A stretch of DNA of 64,000 nt from CAZSAT01 sp964604675. Lineage in GTDB: Bacteria; Myxococcota_A; UBA796; CAJQPC01. Location: the NCBI GenBank assembly GCA_964604675.1, contig CAZSAT010000012.1:24612-88611 (forward strand), in the 5' to 3' direction. A model generated the notes under the pieces. The model saw nothing but the letters and a program-made list of their open reading frames with translations. It did no database searches and was not told the DNA's origin. Shown here in pieces: positions 44,801-52,359 of the stretch (its first letter is position 1; each line of letters opens with the position of its first letter). The translations under genes and the position numbers were made by a program.

Positions 44801-47800
44801 CCACTGGTACCGGCCCTTCGAGGACTGCATGCCACGAGCGCGCCGAGCGGTGGACCTCGGCCTCGAGAACGGCCAGTTCGCCTTCGGTGCCTTCGCCTGC
44901 ATGTGCATCCCCTGGATGCTCCTCGCTGCGGGGCGACCGCTCGGCGAGATCCTCGACGAGATCGACCACCTCGCGCCCATCGCGCGCGACAGCTTCAAGC
45001 AACAGGACGCCTACCTGAACATCGTGGCCACACGCATGGCGGTGCTGCGGCTCATGGGGCGGGACGACGAACTAGCGGCCTACCACCAGCAGGTCGGCAG
45101 CTACGACCAGGTCGTGACCGATCTCGTCGGCATGAACAGCACGGTGGTGCCGCCGCGGGTGCCCACGCTGATGGCGGCGGTCATCCTCGGCGACATCCCG
45201 CTCGCTCAGAAAGAGGTGAGCGAGGTCGCTCCGCTGTTGATGACGGCTCCCGGCTTCGTCGCCGGCGAAGAGTTCACCTTCTATGCGGGGGTGTTCGGGT
45301 CGATGGCCCTGAGCATGCTCGAGGGACCGGCCCGCGAGGAGGTGCTCGGTCAGGTCCAGATGGGCTTTGGCTTCCTCCAGGCCTGGGCGGCGAGCTGTCC
45401 GGAGAACCACGGCTGCCGGCTCGCGCTGATGGAGGCCGAGCTGGCCGCCCTCGACACCGAGAAGCCCTACGAGACCGCTGAGCTCTTCGACCTCGCCATC
45501 GTGGCTGCGCGCGAAGCGAAGAACCTGCCGGTCGAGGGGCTCGCGTTGGAGGAGGCGGCGCGCTTCTACCAGACACGTGCGCGTCCCCAGCTTGCCTGGG
45601 GCTACCTGGCGCAGGCGCGGCTCGCCTACCTGAGGTGGGGGGCCGAGGGCAAGGTGCGGCAGCTCGAGGCACGCTTCCCGGAGTTGCGTCCGAGCCACAC
45701 GAGCCGCTCGGGCACGCGGACCATGGAGACGGTGAGCACCACCTCCACGGGCGACACCGGCGGCCTCGACGTGCAGACCGTCATCAAGGCTTCGACCGCC
45801 CTCGCCGAGGAGATCGAGCCGGCAAGGCTGTTGGAGCGCGTGCTGCGCATCGTGATCGAGAACGCTGGGGCGGACGCGGGGTCCCTCGTGCTGGAGCGGG
45901 ATGGCGAGCTGTTCGTCGAGGCAGAGGGCACCGTGGACCCCGACACTATGACGGTGCTCCACCACGCGCCGCTGGCCGAGGCCACGCGCATCTCGCCCGA
46001 GATCGTGCGTCTGGTCGCGCGCACGCACAAGCCGCTGCTCGTTCACGACGCCGCGACCGACGAGCGCTTCGCGTCGACCAGCTACCTCGAGGGCGCTGGC
46101 GTGCGGTCGGCGCTCGCCATGCCGCTCGTGCACCAGGGCCAGCTCGTCGGCGTGCTCTACGTGGAGAACCGCCTGTCCGCGAGCGTCTTCACCGAGGGCC
46201 GTGTGGCGCTCTTGAAGGCCTTGTCCTCCCAGGCCGCCACCTCCATCGAGAACGCCTTCCTCTACGCCCAGCTGCAGGCCTCGTCCGAGTCGCTGAAGCG
46301 GCGGAATGCCCAGCTGCAGGAGCACGACAAGCTCCGCGACGAGTTCCTGGCGCGGACGAGCCATGAGCTGCGCACGCCGCTCCACGGCATCATCGGCATC
46401 ACCGAGTCGCTCCTCGAGGGCGTGGCGGGCCAGCTCAACGACGACGCACGCCGGAACCTGGCCATGGTCTCCTCCAGCGGCCGGCGGCTCTACCACCTCG
46501 TCAACGACATCCTCGATCTCTCCGCCCTGAAGGACAGTGGCCTCGAGCTCGCGCAGGGACGCGTGCCCCTCGACGAGCTCATCCAGAACGCGGTGGAGCT
46601 GTGCCGTCCGCTCGCTCGCGGCAAGCGGCTCGAGCTGATCGCCGAGGTGGGGGAGCTCCCGCCCGCCTTCGTGGACCGCGACCGTGTCGAGCAGGTGCTC
46701 ATCAACCTCGTCGGCAACGCCATCAAGTTCACGGAGCGAGGGACCGTCCGGATCTCGGTCGACCGTGAGGACGATCGGCTGGTGGTCCGGGTCGCCGACA
46801 CCGGCATCGGCATCGCGCCCGAACACCACGAGCGCATCTTCGGTGACTTCGAGCAGGCCGACAACTCGGTCGCTCGCGTGTTCGGCGGGACCGGTCTGGG
46901 CCTCTCCGTGGCCAGGCAGCTCGTGGAGCTCCACGGGGGCACCTTGGACGTCGAGTCCACGCCCGGCGTGGGTTCGACCTTCTGGTTCGACCTGCCGGTC
47001 GCCCGGGGAACCGCCGCTCCCGCGGAGTCCCGGGTGGCCCGCGTCGAAGGACTGCGCGCGCCGATCGCCACAGAGGCCGTGCCGGACGCCGCCGTGCGCG
47101 AGGGCAGCCTCGACGTGCTCGTGGTGGACGACGAACCGGTCAACCTCCAGGTGCTCTTGAACCACCTGAGCGCCATGAACTACAGCGTGCGCACGGCCGC
47201 CAGTGGTCTCGCGGCGCTCGAGCTGGTGGACGATGGGCGGCCGGACATCGTGTTGCTCGACGTGATGATGCCGGGCATGGACGGCTACGAGGTGTGTCGC
47301 CGTCTGCGGGCGCGCTGGCCGGCCTCCCAGCTGCCGGTCATCCTGCTCACTGCACGGAACCAGGTCGACGACCTGGTCGAGGGCATGGGAGCGGGCGCCA
47401 ACGACTACGTGACCAAGCCCTTCTCCAGCCGTGAGCTCGCCGCGCGGGTGCGCACCCACGCCGAGCTGGCCACCGTGCACCGTGCCGTGGGCCGGTTCGT
47501 GCCCCGCGACTTCCTCGACATGCTCGGCCGGCACTCCATCGTCGACGTGCAGCTCGGGGACGGGGTCGAACAGGAGATGACGGTGTTGTTCGCCGACATC
47601 CGGGGCTTCACGACCGCTGCCGAGAAGCTCGACCCCACCAAGACCATGGCCTTCCTGAACACCTACCTCGGGATCGTCGAGCCGGTCATCAAGGCCCACG
47701 AGGGCTTCGTGGACAAGTTCCTCGGCGACGGCGTGCTCGCGCTGTTCGGGACGGCGGACGCCGCCGTCGCGGCGTCCCTCGGGCTCGTCCAGGCCACCTC

Positions 47801-48302
47801 GGGCCTGTCGCTCGGCGGTGTGCCGCTGGAGATCGGCGTGGGGCTGAACACGGGCCCTCTGATGCTCGGCACGGTCGGGAGCGACACACGGATGGACACC
47901 ACCGTGGTCAGCGACGCGGTCAACCTGGCCTCACGGATCGACGAGCTGAACAAGCGCTACGGCACCCACGTGCTGCTCACGGCCAAGACCGCGGCGTCGC
48001 TGAGCCAGCCCGACGACTGGGCCATGCGACGGATCGACAAGCTGCAGGTGCGCGGTCGGAAGGAACCCGTCGGAGTCTACGACGTCTACCAGGGCGCAAG
48101 CGACGTCGTGCGCCAGGCCCGTGAAGCCACGCGGGTCAGCTTCGAGCAGGCCGTCACGCTCTTCCACGAGCGCAAGGTGCCCGAAGCCGCCCAGCTCTTC
48201 CAGCTCTGCCGGCGCATGGACCCCACCGACCTCGCAACCCAACAATACCTGCAGCGCTGCGCCAGCATCCAGGCGCAGTTCGCGAGCATGGAAGGCTGGT
48301 AG
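41829..48302 (+). CDS. Giant hybrid sensor: STK-like, AAA ATPase, TPR-like, GAF, histidine kinase, receiver and class III cyclase
   Basis: This encodes 2157 residues. The kinase-like domain (about 5-260) has HKDVNPRN and DFE in place of HRDLKPxN and DFG. The STAND/AAA ATPase has GGWSGVGKTS (K333) and LVLFVDDLQWAD, followed by about 700 helical TPR-like residues. GAF is at about 1320-1475. The histidine kinase has SHELRTPLHG (H1512), NLVGNAIKFTE, DTGIGIA and GGTGLGLS. The receiver has VVDDE, phospho-acceptor D1811 and TKPF. The class III cyclase (about 1915-2090) has metal ligands D1923 and D1967, Lys in VDKFLGD (ATP-type) and the transition-state Asn/Arg in VNLASR, so it is probably active and makes cAMP. 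A TPR-like tail follows. There is no transmembrane helix. It is coupled to the PKS stop and abuts the patatin gene directly. Confidence 0.9.
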   Translation: MNLPTGYTLHEKLYAGARSTVVRAVRDSDGLSVVLKTLNTTHATATDLARYRYVHQLTSVDGLDGCVRALDLLEVDGRPVLVMEDIGATSLDHWLAKGPLHPRVVCFLGVAVARALQSVHDAAHVHKDVNPRNVVSNAETGETRLVDFELAARFHGDAGGAPSSHLAGTLAYIAPEQTGRTHRAVDARSDLYSLGATLYQLLTGRPPFGSGDALSLVHAHIALRPQDPSELSPACPKALASVVLRLLEKEPSSRYQTASGLAADLDAIGQALDDGSSLDAFETGRSDHVDGVQLSMRLYGRDGEMAVLAGAWERAAAGRAELVLIGGWSGVGKTSLVRELQGAISARSGRFLAGKQDQLVDAPFAALASAVRRFAVEILSGTEAEIAGWRARLAEALGANAALMADLVPELATVLGELPVVPSLPPAEGRKRFQLVFVNLVRAIASEDQPLVLFVDDLQWADAATTELLTALLQGDAARHLLVVGSFRDNEVSDDHAVFSLARASTEAGVPVERIELGALEHDHVQAMVADALNADIESLAGLMPAVVARTRGNPFFIERFLKAIHDEGLLRRAGAVWSWDDAGIAALGLSDNVADLVSRGIRRLDERTARALWCGACAGDAFDLGLLARLTSRPAMELAEDLIGAIDEELIAPIGDAWRFVGHQADLDLASVRYRFLHDRMQEAAYGLVEGDERAAIHLAIGRGLLEQTAGDELDARVQEIVRQLNLASTLLTSAAERLQLAQLDLRAAEKALSSAAFHAARDYAELAAGLLPADAWESQRELAWKLLNTRALAAQLCLDTDTAMALYDEALGRAETVAETACVHAGRVDLLTQSFRYPEAIAAGLEALAIFGFEAPQDEAGWQALIGGEGAAVGGLLAQHPPPTLVHHRACEDEELLAQFGLLVRTQNVSYTQPHVLTFLTMRMVRLSIEHGNAPESPAAYVVYGMLMGLMQQPEAGKAFGDVAIALSDASGDNARAVFVNHVYANFVNHWYRPFEDCMPRARRAVDLGLENGQFAFGAFACMCIPWMLLAAGRPLGEILDEIDHLAPIARDSFKQQDAYLNIVATRMAVLRLMGRDDELAAYHQQVGSYDQVVTDLVGMNSTVVPPRVPTLMAAVILGDIPLAQKEVSEVAPLLMTAPGFVAGEEFTFYAGVFGSMALSMLEGPAREEVLGQVQMGFGFLQAWAASCPENHGCRLALMEAELAALDTEKPYETAELFDLAIVAAREAKNLPVEGLALEEAARFYQTRARPQLAWGYLAQARLAYLRWGAEGKVRQLEARFPELRPSHTSRSGTRTMETVSTTSTGDTGGLDVQTVIKASTALAEEIEPARLLERVLRIVIENAGADAGSLVLERDGELFVEAEGTVDPDTMTVLHHAPLAEATRISPEIVRLVARTHKPLLVHDAATDERFASTSYLEGAGVRSALAMPLVHQGQLVGVLYVENRLSASVFTEGRVALLKALSSQAATSIENAFLYAQLQASSESLKRRNAQLQEHDKLRDEFLARTSHELRTPLHGIIGITESLLEGVAGQLNDDARRNLAMVSSSGRRLYHLVNDILDLSALKDSGLELAQGRVPLDELIQNAVELCRPLARGKRLELIAEVGELPPAFVDRDRVEQVLINLVGNAIKFTERGTVRISVDREDDRLVVRVADTGIGIAPEHHERIFGDFEQADNSVARVFGGTGLGLSVARQLVELHGGTLDVESTPGVGSTFWFDLPVARGTAAPAESRVARVEGLRAPIATEAVPDAAVREGSLDVLVVDDEPVNLQVLLNHLSAMNYSVRTAASGLAALELVDDGRPDIVLLDVMMPGMDGYEVCRRLRARWPASQLPVILLTARNQVDDLVEGMGAGANDYVTKPFSSRELAARVRTHAELATVHRAVGRFVPRDFLDMLGRHSIVDVQLGDGVEQEMTVLFADIRGFTTAAEKLDPTKTMAFLNTYLGIVEPVIKAHEGFVDKFLGDGVLALFGTADAAVAASLGLVQATSGLSLGGVPLEIGVGLNTGPLMLGTVGSDTRMDTTVVSDAVNLASRIDELNKRYGTHVLLTAKTAASLSQPDDWAMRRIDKLQVRGRKEPVGVYDVYQGASDVVRQAREATRVSFEQAVTLFHERKVPEAAQLFQLCRRMDPTDLATQQYLQRCASIQAQFASMEGW

Positions 48303-51300
48303 ATGTTCGAGACCCGCCGCCGCCTCAGCGCGAGCACCATCGCGAGCCCCCCGCAGGACCTTGACAGCTGCCTCGCGGAGATCTGCGCCAACCCGGTCAT
48401 CGACGCCCTGCCCGACCACCTGAAGCGTGCCCTCGCGGGGGCAGCTCTGCCCGGCTTCCGGTTCTGGAACACCGGCGAGTACCTGGTGGGCAAGCTCCCC
48501 GCGGCCGACGACGAGCGTGCGTCGATGCTGCCGGAGCCTGCAACCGATCTCATCCTCTTGGGGCGTCGCGCATCGGTGGTCACCAAGTGGTGGTGGACGA
48601 CGCAGTACCCCACGGCCGGCTGGCTCGGCGGCGGCGATGCCCTCGGTCTGGCGGTCGCGTTCTTCGTGGCTGGTGAGGCCCACGCCAAGGATCTCGGACC
48701 GCCGCGTCTGACCTCGATGGCGCGCTTGCCCACGCGCGGGTTCCGCATCGGGCCGGCCACGCTGGAGAAGCTCGGCAAGCTCGATTGGAGCGAGGCCGGG
48801 GGCTTCCAGTGCTTCGTCCGGGACCTGGGTCGCGGTCTGTGCATGGCCATGAACCCCTTCTTCGACGACATGTTGAGCCAGGACCGGCTCCGCCTGGCGC
48901 GCACGATGGAGGTCCGGGTCGCCGACGCGGACGCAGTGCTCCTGGACTGGGGCGACCGCGACATGCCCCTCGGCATGGTGCTCGTGGGCGGACGCGTGCG
49001 CGTCGAGCGTCGCTCTCGCAGCACGGGCCACGATCTCGGCAGCAACGAGCTGGCGGCCGGCGGCTTGATGACCGGCATGGCCAACGAGTCCGACAACGAC
49101 GTCGAGGTGCGTGTCACGGCCGTCCAGCACACCCACTACATGGTGCTGACGCGCCGCGCGTTCGTGCGGCAGATGTTCGACGCGGTGCTCAGTCGACGGG
49201 TGAGCTTCTCGAGCTTCCGGGGCCAGCTCGCCGACATCGTGGACTGGGAGGTCGAGCTGGCCGGCGCACTGGCCGCCGACCCGCTCTTCGAGGGAGTGGA
49301 ACGCGCCAAGATCTTCGTGCTGCTGCAGGGTGCCGTGCCCAGGACCTGGCGGGTCGCGCAGCCCGCTCCGGCGCCTGTCGGTGACATCGAAGGCTTCTGC
49401 GCCGTGATGTCCGGCGAGCTCGTCGGCTACCGAAAGGGCCTGCCCTCCAGCCAGGCCGAGCTGGATCGCCTGGGCCTGGTGACCGAGCCGGCGCACACCT
49501 ACGGGCGCGGTCAGCTGATCGGGACCTACGAGCTGGTGATGGGACGCGATCGAGCTCCGTCGTGGAGCGCTCGCATTCCGACCGAGGTGTTCTTCGTCTC
49601 CAAGCTCCGGACCTGGCTGATGTTCGAAGACGACCCCGTCTTCCAGCGGAACCGCCAGCGCATGAAGGAGCAGGTGCTCGAGGTCATGGCGTGGCACGAG
49701 CAGACCGTGGCCAAGCAGTGGGGGGAACCGATCCACAACCCCGCGGCGGACCTGCGCGCCCAGCCCGAGGTCACCCACCTCGCGATGTGCGTGTCCACCC
49801 TCGCCATCCTCTACTTCCATCCCTTGCAGCCGGGCCGAAACGAGGTGCTGAGCTACCTGATCGATGCGCTGGCCATGTGCATCGCAGACTCCTTCGACGA
49901 GCGCGTGTGCGTGCTGGAGCTGAAGACCGGCGCGAGCGGCCGCCGGGTGGCCTACGACACCCTGCTGAAGCCATCGATGGGCGAGGCTCTCGGCGACTGC
50001 GTGAAGCACCGCATCGTGAGGCTGCACAACGGCGACAACGACGAGGTGATGGACATCCTCGGGCGCGAGCTGGCCAAGCTGCGCAACGAAGGCGGGTTCA
50101 GCTACGTCTTCGTGCTCGCCGACGAGGGCATCGAGAAGGAGAGCGTGTCGAACGTCGCCCAGCGGGTGATCTTCCTGAACACCGCGGACCAGCCCGCGAG
50201 CATGGACGCCGTCCAGCGACGGGGACCATTCCTCTACACGACGTTTTTGCCCGACGACACCTCGCGGGTCCGTGGTGCGCAGTGGCCCCCGGCCACCGTG
50301 CGGCTGAAGGTCGGGCTCGACGCCGTTGCGCGGAAGACCGGAGGTCGACGGGAGATCGTCTCGGAGTTGCTGGACGAAGAGCGCGCCCGCCCGTGGGCGC
50401 AGCGCCACCTCGCGCGCTGGGCGCGAGCCGTCACCAACCGGCGGGTCGGCATGGCTCTGGGAGGTGGCGGCGCGTGGGGCATGGCGCACCTCGCTGTCCT
50501 GGAGGCGCTGGAGTACCACCAGGTGCCGGTGGACGCGCTGAGCGGCGCGAGCGCCGGCAGCCAGATGGCCACCTTCTACGCCGCGCTCGGTGGCATGGAG
50601 GGGCTGCAGACCTTCCTCGACCGCCGCACGCTCTGGCAGCTCGTGTTCACCTTGTCCGTGCTCTCGTTGGAGGTGGATGCCTGGCTGAACGAGCGCTATG
50701 TCGGGGACATGTGCCTCGAAGAGGTCGCGCTGCCGTGCTTCCCGGTCACCACGGTGCTGAACACGGCGAGCGCCACGCCGATCCTCGCCGGACCCATCAC
50801 CACGGCCCTGCGCTGCTCGGGCGGGTTGGTGCCCGTGTACCCGTCCACCCCGATGCGGGCGCCCTTCGACGCCGCCCACCGCGGGCGGCACGGCGGCGCC
50901 ACCTACACCGACGGCGGGTTCACCGCGAACGTCCCCACGGCGGTGCTGCGCAACGAGGGCTGTCGGTTGCTGCTGGCCTCCAACATCGTGCCACCCCCGA
51001 GGGTCGGCAAGACCTTCGGTCCCCTCTTTCCCGGTCGCTTCGGGCGGGTGATGGCGGACCTGAACCCCCTGCGCCGAGGCTACGACACCGTCCAGGCGGC
51101 GCTGATCCTGTTCTTCGCCGCCGGAACCACCGCAGCGCAGGACGCGCACACGGTCATCCAGGCCCCCTGGACCAGCATCCTGCCCTTCGACATCATGGCC
51201 GGGCAGGCGCTCATGGAGGAGCAGCGGAGCTCGCCCACCCTGTGGCAGGCCATGGACGGCGCCCGGAACGCCTGGGAGGCACTGAAGGCGCCGCGTGTGC

Positions 51301-51311
51301 GCATCGACTGA
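48303..51311 (+). CDS. Patatin/NTE-like phospholipase with N-terminal cyclic-nucleotide-binding-like domains
   Basis: This encodes 1002 residues. ATG follows the previous stop with no gap. The segment at about 195-305 (DMPLGMVLVGGRVRVER, ending HYMVLTRRAFVRQMF) has the strand pattern of a cNMP-binding domain, and an earlier region (about 25-180) may be a second, diverged one. Residues about 480-700 are a middle domain. The patatin domain (about 715-910) has ALGGGGAWGMAHL, the nucleophile in GASAG (S750) and DGG (D870). This is the architecture of neuropathy-target-esterase-type lysophospholipases. With a cyclase encoded directly upstream, control by cAMP or cGMP is a natural inference. No signal peptide or clear transmembrane helix. 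Confidence 0.83.
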   Translation: MFETRRRLSASTIASPPQDLDSCLAEICANPVIDALPDHLKRALAGAALPGFRFWNTGEYLVGKLPAADDERASMLPEPATDLILLGRRASVVTKWWWTTQYPTAGWLGGGDALGLAVAFFVAGEAHAKDLGPPRLTSMARLPTRGFRIGPATLEKLGKLDWSEAGGFQCFVRDLGRGLCMAMNPFFDDMLSQDRLRLARTMEVRVADADAVLLDWGDRDMPLGMVLVGGRVRVERRSRSTGHDLGSNELAAGGLMTGMANESDNDVEVRVTAVQHTHYMVLTRRAFVRQMFDAVLSRRVSFSSFRGQLADIVDWEVELAGALAADPLFEGVERAKIFVLLQGAVPRTWRVAQPAPAPVGDIEGFCAVMSGELVGYRKGLPSSQAELDRLGLVTEPAHTYGRGQLIGTYELVMGRDRAPSWSARIPTEVFFVSKLRTWLMFEDDPVFQRNRQRMKEQVLEVMAWHEQTVAKQWGEPIHNPAADLRAQPEVTHLAMCVSTLAILYFHPLQPGRNEVLSYLIDALAMCIADSFDERVCVLELKTGASGRRVAYDTLLKPSMGEALGDCVKHRIVRLHNGDNDEVMDILGRELAKLRNEGGFSYVFVLADEGIEKESVSNVAQRVIFLNTADQPASMDAVQRRGPFLYTTFLPDDTSRVRGAQWPPATVRLKVGLDAVARKTGGRREIVSELLDEERARPWAQRHLARWARAVTNRRVGMALGGGGAWGMAHLAVLEALEYHQVPVDALSGASAGSQMATFYAALGGMEGLQTFLDRRTLWQLVFTLSVLSLEVDAWLNERYVGDMCLEEVALPCFPVTTVLNTASATPILAGPITTALRCSGGLVPVYPSTPMRAPFDAAHRGRHGGATYTDGGFTANVPTAVLRNEGCRLLLASNIVPPPRVGKTFGPLFPGRFGRVMADLNPLRRGYDTVQAALILFFAAGTTAAQDAHTVIQAPWTSILPFDIMAGQALMEEQRSSPTLWQAMDGARNAWEALKAPRVRID

Positions 51312-52359
51312 AGCGGTGCTCCGCGTGCGCCGGGTGCTCGAGCGGAGCAGGCGCGCCCCGACCGCCGACAACTCGCAGCCCTTCAGGTTTCGCGTCGACG
51401 GCCTGCGCGTCGAGGTCGTCCACCGGGGGACCGACCAGCCCTTGGAGGAGCTGGCCGCCCGGCTCGCGCTCGGCTGCCTGCTGGAGGTGGTGTCGTTGGC
51501 GGCGGGCGCCGAGGGGCTGGCGTCAAGGATCTCGGTCGCAAGCGGGTCGGTTGCGGCCACGGTCCAGTTCTCGGAGGGCGGGGTCGCCGACCCGCTGCAC
51601 GTCCACATCGAGGGCCGCGCCACCGACCGGAGGCGCTTCTCGGGCGGACGCCTGGAAGACCTCCGCGCTGTGGTGGACGACGAGCCCGTGGCGGTCACGT
51701 CGCTCGACCGGCGGCTGCGAGCGCTCGTGGCATCGAGCGAGGGGTTCACGTTGCGCCACCCGCCCACCTGTCGATCGGTGTCGCAGACCCTTCGGTTCGG
51801 CCAGGAACTCCGGGATCGACGCACGGGCGTGCCCTTCGAGAGCTTCGGGCTCCCGGTGCCGTCCCACGTGGCCGTCCGCACCCTGTTGGTCCGTGGGGCC
51901 GATGTGCTGGCGCTCGCTCCGCTCGACCGCCTGCTGGGCCCCTGGATCGCGTCGCGCTTGAGGTCCTCGGCCGGGCTCGTGTGGGCGGTCGCCCGCGACG
52001 AGGTGGGGCTGGTCGCGGCCGGCCGATCCATGCTCCGGGCCTGGCTCAAGCTGAACGCGGCCGGCTGGGGAGTCCAGCCGATGTCGTTCTCGTCGCTCAC
52101 CCTGTTCGCGGCGGCGACAGGGCGGTTGCCGCCGGACGCGCCCGAGCCGTGGCGCAGCCGCTGGAGGGACGACGCCCGCTGGGTCGGGGAGCGCCTGGGC
52201 CTCGGAGCCGGGCATCCCTGCTGGATGTTGCGTGTGGGGAGGAGCCCACGGCTGCCCGACGCTCTGCGCACGCCGAGGCTCCCGCTCTCCACCTACGTGA
52301 CCGACCACACGAGTCGCAGCCCCACCCGATCGTCGGACGCCGATCGCTCCAGCGGGTGA
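51295..52359 (+). CDS. Nitroreductase-like flavoprotein
   Basis: This encodes 354 residues from GTG 51295, overlapping the patatin gene by 17 bases; GTG 51316 is an alternative. The N-terminus RSRRAPTADNSQPFRFRV matches the FMN-phosphate-binding start of nitroreductase-fold proteins, and the C-terminal LVWAVARDEVGLVAAGRSML, then LKLNAAGWGVQPMS is the second FMN/dimer region. It is longer and more diverged than classical nitroreductases, like the versions found in peptide and thiazole/oxazole biosynthesis. It could oxidise or reduce the NRPS-PKS product. Its last 67 bases overlap the facing kinase gene. Confidence 0.72.
   Translation: MCASTEAVLRVRRVLERSRRAPTADNSQPFRFRVDGLRVEVVHRGTDQPLEELAARLALGCLLEVVSLAAGAEGLASRISVASGSVAATVQFSEGGVADPLHVHIEGRATDRRRFSGGRLEDLRAVVDDEPVAVTSLDRRLRALVASSEGFTLRHPPTCRSVSQTLRFGQELRDRRTGVPFESFGLPVPSHVAVRTLLVRGADVLALAPLDRLLGPWIASRLRSSAGLVWAVARDEVGLVAAGRSMLRAWLKLNAAGWGVQPMSFSSLTLFAAATGRLPPDAPEPWRSRWRDDARWVGERLGLGAGHPCWMLRVGRSPRLPDALRTPRLPLSTYVTDHTSRSPTRSSDADRSSG

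Noticed and set aside
48303..51311. Assignment of the cyclase/patatin pair as a CBASS anti-phage system
   Set aside because: The cyclase is a class III domain at the end of a giant sensor, not a CD-NTase, and there are no CBASS ancillary genes; only an analogy is kept as a finding.
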